A program made the translations under genes and the position numbers. DNA of 21,462 nucleotides. It comes from a virus. The notes beneath the pieces were generated by a model. The model was given only the letters and a program-made list of their open reading frames with translations, had not been told where the DNA came from and did not search any database. Where the stretch lies: IMG/VR virus record IMGVR_UViG_3300020474_000147, positions 1 through 21,462 of that record. One strand, 5' to 3'. Numbering within the stretch: position 1 is the first letter of the stretch; every line of letters begins with the position of its first letter. This document shows positions 19,254 through 21,462 of this stretch, one piece after another.

Positions 19254-19263
19254 CCTCTACTAG
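19236..19263 (+). promoter_or_regulatory. Stop-codon hairpin plus TACTAG box
   Basis: AGAGGT (19236-19241) pairs with ACCTCT (19253-19258); alternatively GAGG (19242-19245) with CCTC (19254-19257). TGA 19251-19253. TACTAG 19258-19263 abuts ATG 19264. Confidence 0.6.
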
Positions 19264-19539
19264 ATGGAAGAAAAAATTGAATGCTCAATTTGTTTGAAAA
19301 CAATAGAACCACATCCGAATGATACAAGAGAATGGGGTGGTTGGATATATGGGAATAATCCCGATCCAATCGCCAAAGGTCGCTGTTGCGACACCTGCGA
19401 TTGTCTCATTGTCATACCTGCTAGAATGGGTATGCAAGGTGCGGCGGCTATTGAGTTTGGACAAGTGATGCTAAAAAATCGGATTAACCCTCCGGATTTT
19501 GAAAAAATTAAAGAAACCCTTAAGAAACAGGCTGAATAA
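19264..19539 (+). CDS. Small zinc-binding phage-type protein, 91 aa
   Basis: C7-x2-C10 and C41/C42-x2-C45 with the phrase GNNPDPIAKGRCCDTCDCLIVIPAR (about 30-54). The pattern 'C.iC.k.iep........GnNp.Pia.GrCCd.Cn..vViPaR' marks a small conserved family found in many phages and prophages; its function is unknown. Zinc binding by the four Cys is likely. TACTAG precedes the ATG; the TAA is in AGGCT/AGCCT (19529-19543). Confidence 0.7.
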   Translation: MEEKIECSICLKTIEPHPNDTREWGGWIYGNNPDPIAKGRCCDTCDCLIVIPARMGMQGAAAIEFGQVMLKNRINPPDFEKIKETLKKQAE

Positions 19540-19550
19540 GCCTCTACTAG
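19529..19550 (+). promoter_or_regulatory. Stop-codon hairpin plus TACTAG box
   Basis: AGGCT (19529-19533) pairs with AGCCT (19539-19543), with TAA at loop and stem. TACTAG 19545-19550 abuts ATG 19551. Confidence 0.6.
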
Positions 19551-19667
19551 ATGAGTGATTTACACGATGAAATGATTGCATGGCGTTCCCATTTAAGGAA
19601 CGAAAATGCTACTAGTCACATCTCTGATGAACATATGCCACATATTGGCGAGTTTATCGGAGAGTGA
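19551..19667 (+). CDS. Small hypothetical protein, 38 aa
   Basis: Starts directly after TACTAG (MSDLHDEMIAWRSHL) and is His/Glu/Asp-rich. No motif recognised. It carries an internal TACTAG at 19610-19615 that is not followed by a start. The TGA lies in a weak stem AGTTT/GAACT (19651-19670) directly before TACTAG at 19671. Confidence 0.5.
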   Translation: MSDLHDEMIAWRSHLRNENATSHISDEHMPHIGEFIGE

Positions 19668-19677
19668 ACTTACTAGA

Positions 19678-19947
19678 ATGAAAACTAAAAACGAGTTTGA
19701 ATATGAACACCAAAGACAAGAGAATGGTCGAAGAATTGAGATACTGACTGGAGACTGGATAAGTTTCCGAATTGATGAGGGTGAAGGGTATGGCGACTGG
19801 ATTAAAGTCAAGACCTACCAAGACCTCGAACAATTGCTCAGACAATACATTCTCCATGATTGGCCGATAGGATGTGACTTACCATCGGAAATGATAATGG
19901 ATGACGATGGTGTTGTTCAGAACAAATACCCACCCTTTATAGAGTGA
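19678..19947 (+). CDS. Hypothetical acidic protein, 89 aa
   Basis: I choose the ATG at 19678, one base after TACTAG, rather than an upstream in-frame ATG at 19606 that would overlap the 38-aa gene. Begins MKTKNEFEYEHQRQENGRR, with several Trp (TGDWISFRI, YGDWIKVKTY, HDWPIG) and an acidic C-terminus. Family not recognised. Followed by a weak hairpin and TACTAG-A-ATG of the ligase gene. Confidence 0.6.
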   Translation: MKTKNEFEYEHQRQENGRRIEILTGDWISFRIDEGEGYGDWIKVKTYQDLEQLLRQYILHDWPIGCDLPSEMIMDDDGVVQNKYPPFIE

Positions 19948-19957
19948 GGTTACTAGA

Positions 19958-21073
19958 ATGAGTAAAGAATTTGAAACAAAAATAATATACAAGAAAACTA
20001 GCACAGGCAAAATCCAGCAATGGCAAGCCTGGGTTGAAAAGACTGAAACTGGATATCTGTTAAAAGTTAGGTCGGGTCAAACCGATGGTAAACTTACAGA
20101 AACAACAGGACAGATTATTGATGAAGGTAAGCAAAAGCGTACCGCAAAAGAGCAAGCAATTTTTGAGGCTAACTCAAAAGTTAACAAGAAACTAGACGAA
20201 GGATATTCTGACAGCATTGAAACTGCTAAGAATTACGTCAAGTTGCTACCGATGCTGGCACATCCTTTTGCTAAGCGAAAGCACAACATCAACTATCCTG
20301 CAATTGTTCAGAGAAAATTTGACGGTGTACGATGTCTAGCCATCCTAAAGGATGACGGCACTGTATCACTAATGTCAAGAAAAGGAAAAGAATTTCCTCA
20401 CATGAATCATATCAGAAAAGACATTGCTGCTAATAACAGTGATACTACTTTGATACTTGACGGTGAGTTATATTCTGATACCTTGTCTTTCCAAGAACTG
20501 GTTGGACTTGTAAAACGTGTTACACTGAAAGAAGGAAATAATGAGCAAATGCTCCAAGTTTCCCTACGTGTATACGATTGTATAAAATTAAACGAAGAAC
20601 CTGGGTTTCAACAAAGACATGGGATAATTGCCAAAGTAACAAATGGTGCAAATTATCTTTCTTTAGTTGAAAACTTTACAGTGGAATCTGAAAAAGAAAT
20701 CCACGAAGCACAGGCTCGATTCGTAGAAGAAGGCTATGAAGGTGCTATGGTTAGAAACATAACCGGAGCATACGCCATCGGAAAAAGAAGTGCTAATTTA
20801 CAGAAAGTGAAAACTTTCTTAGACGGTGAATATGAAATCGTCGGCTTCAATCAAGCCTCAGGAAATGACATTGGAACGGTTATCTGGGTGTGTACAACAC
20901 CGGAAGGAAACCAATTCAACGTTAGACCTCGTGGTACGAGAGAAGTAAAGAGAGAACAATACGAAAACGGTGATTCTTACATTGGGCGACGATTAACTGT
21001 CCGATATCAAGAATTAACCGATGACGGTGTTCCAAGATTCCCAGTGGGAATAGCAATTCGCGATTACGAATAA
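19958..21073 (+). CDS. ATP-dependent DNA ligase, 371 aa
   Basis: Seals nicks in DNA via an enzyme-AMP intermediate. Motif I K120-F-D-G (adenylated lysine K120), then R141-K-G, motif III LDGELY (D168, E170), IIIa VYDCI (205-209), IV EGYEGAMVR (E258-E261), V LQKVKTF (K283, K285), and a C-terminal OB-fold (about 288-370). Residues 1-85 form a beta-rich N-terminal domain (WQAWVEKTETGYLLKVRSGQTDGK then EQAIFEANSKVNKKLDEGY) like the WGR-like N-terminus of several phage ligases. With primase and RNase H it completes an Okazaki-fragment set. Start is one base after TACTAG (19951-19956). Confidence 0.9.
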   Translation: MSKEFETKIIYKKTSTGKIQQWQAWVEKTETGYLLKVRSGQTDGKLTETTGQIIDEGKQKRTAKEQAIFEANSKVNKKLDEGYSDSIETAKNYVKLLPMLAHPFAKRKHNINYPAIVQRKFDGVRCLAILKDDGTVSLMSRKGKEFPHMNHIRKDIAANNSDTTLILDGELYSDTLSFQELVGLVKRVTLKEGNNEQMLQVSLRVYDCIKLNEEPGFQQRHGIIAKVTNGANYLSLVENFTVESEKEIHEAQARFVEEGYEGAMVRNITGAYAIGKRSANLQKVKTFLDGEYEIVGFNQASGNDIGTVIWVCTTPEGNQFNVRPRGTREVKREQYENGDSYIGRRLTVRYQELTDDGVPRFPVGIAIRDYE

Positions 21074-21075
21074 TT

Positions 21076-21094
21076 GCCTTAACTGGCTTACTAG
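21076..21094 (+). promoter_or_regulatory. Weak hairpin plus TACTAG box
   Basis: GCC/GGC (21076-21087) is only three pairs; TACTAG 21089-21094 abuts ATG 21095. Confidence 0.45.
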
Positions 21095-21462
21095 ATGAAT
21101 AACGAAAATAACGAAAATAAAAGAATTGACTTAACTCAGTTTGAAAAGATACTTAATGGCCCGTGGTCATTGGTTGATGGAAGTGAGCAGTACATTATTG
21201 GTGCTGACATAGGCACAGGCCGAGATTTGATAATGGCCACCGTTGACCAAACCATAGACGAAGTCATGGCTTGGGATGATGAGCCCAACAGAAGAATGCC
21301 TTGGATGGTTGGCAATTACAACCTTCCATCAAAAGAAGAGGGAATAGAGTATGCTACTGCAAAAGCAGTGCAAATCCTTCCCGACCTAATTGCTGAGTTG
21401 AAGAGAATGTATGAAAGAGAAGATGAACTTATGGAGATACTTTCTATCCTTGAAGATAGACA
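21095..21462 (+). CDS. GPW-type (Ead/Ea22-like) phage protein, N-terminal 122 aa, truncated by the window edge
   Basis: Open to the right edge with no stop. Begins with Asn/Glu repeats (MNNENNENK), then LNGPWSLVDGSEQYIIGAD (about 21-39), DEPNRRMPWMVGNYN, and a helix ATAKAVQILPDLIAELKRMY followed by a Glu-rich coil. The order 'GPW ... A..A..lPdLiaEl.r' matches a widespread family of early phage proteins with no settled function. The ATG directly follows TACTAG. Confidence 0.65.
   Translation, partial: MNNENNENKRIDLTQFEKILNGPWSLVDGSEQYIIGADIGTGRDLIMATVDQTIDEVMAWDDEPNRRMPWMVGNYNLPSKEEGIEYATAKAVQILPDLIAELKRMYEREDELMEILSILEDR

Noticed and set aside
134-21094. TACTAGATG is identical to the BioBrick assembly scar between an RBS part and a coding part, raising the idea of a synthetic construct.
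   Set aside because: The boxes are joined to variable natural hairpins, include variants, lie within coding sequence at 3587, and head non-coding RNAs. No synthetic RBS, terminator or vector parts are visible.

Overview
The window looks like part of an A+T-rich, tightly packed genome of a tailed-phage-like double-stranded DNA virus or related mobile element. Every gene I can support is on the + strand, most encode proteins under 150 residues, and several belong to small families otherwise seen in tailed phages: a MazG-like protein, small zinc-knuckle proteins, an HExxH protein, a GPW-type protein at the right edge and Lys/Glu-rich repeat proteins. The replication genes have an archaeal/eukaryotic flavour: a PriS-type primase, an ATP-dependent DNA ligase, a classical C2H2 zinc finger and a PCNA-interacting-like peptide. 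An archaeal host is therefore my favoured reading, but this is inference. I see no capsid, portal, terminase or tail gene here.

Layout. 1-4822: end of an incoming gene, then proteins of mostly unknown role, with two large ones (533 and 409 aa). 4842-5500: long non-coding stretch folding into about fifteen hairpins (candidate ornate RNA 1). 5535-5927: a small HTH-like protein. 5947-6888: second structured non-coding stretch (candidate RNA 2 plus a smaller element), ending in possible tiny ORFs. 6889-8694: primase, then RNase H. 8705-8860: third, smaller structured RNA. 8867-12424: unknown and zinc-binding proteins, including one with a C-terminal serine-recombinase-like DNA-binding domain. 12434-12463: the only clear intrinsic terminator. 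12474-16722: a run of small proteins ending in a retropepsin-like protease. 16722-19253: a cluster with tandem 15-residue repeats and a 41-aa ORF carrying a B-family polymerase motif A. 19264-21462: small proteins, the DNA ligase, and a truncated gene at the right edge.

The most striking feature is the gene punctuation. Nearly every gene starts directly after TACTAG, usually as YTACTAGATG. I count about 37 exact copies and 6 near-matches at unit starts. Just before the box there is usually a short hairpin whose arm or loop contains the stop codon of the upstream gene. Stem sequences differ from junction to junction while pairing is kept. TACTAG also heads the non-coding RNA units, so it is not simply a translation signal. 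Three genes lacking the box (16722, 16844, 19005) have classical AGGAGG Shine-Dalgarno sites instead. I infer that the stop hairpin plus TACTAG marks RNA boundaries, either as a very short promoter with its start at the A after the box, or as a processing site giving near-leaderless mRNAs. I know of no described system that matches.

How the genes may work together: primase, RNase H and ligase could make, remove and seal Okazaki fragments. The PIP-box-like protein could tie a factor to the host sliding clamp. The other small proteins are probably accessory or host-takeover functions.
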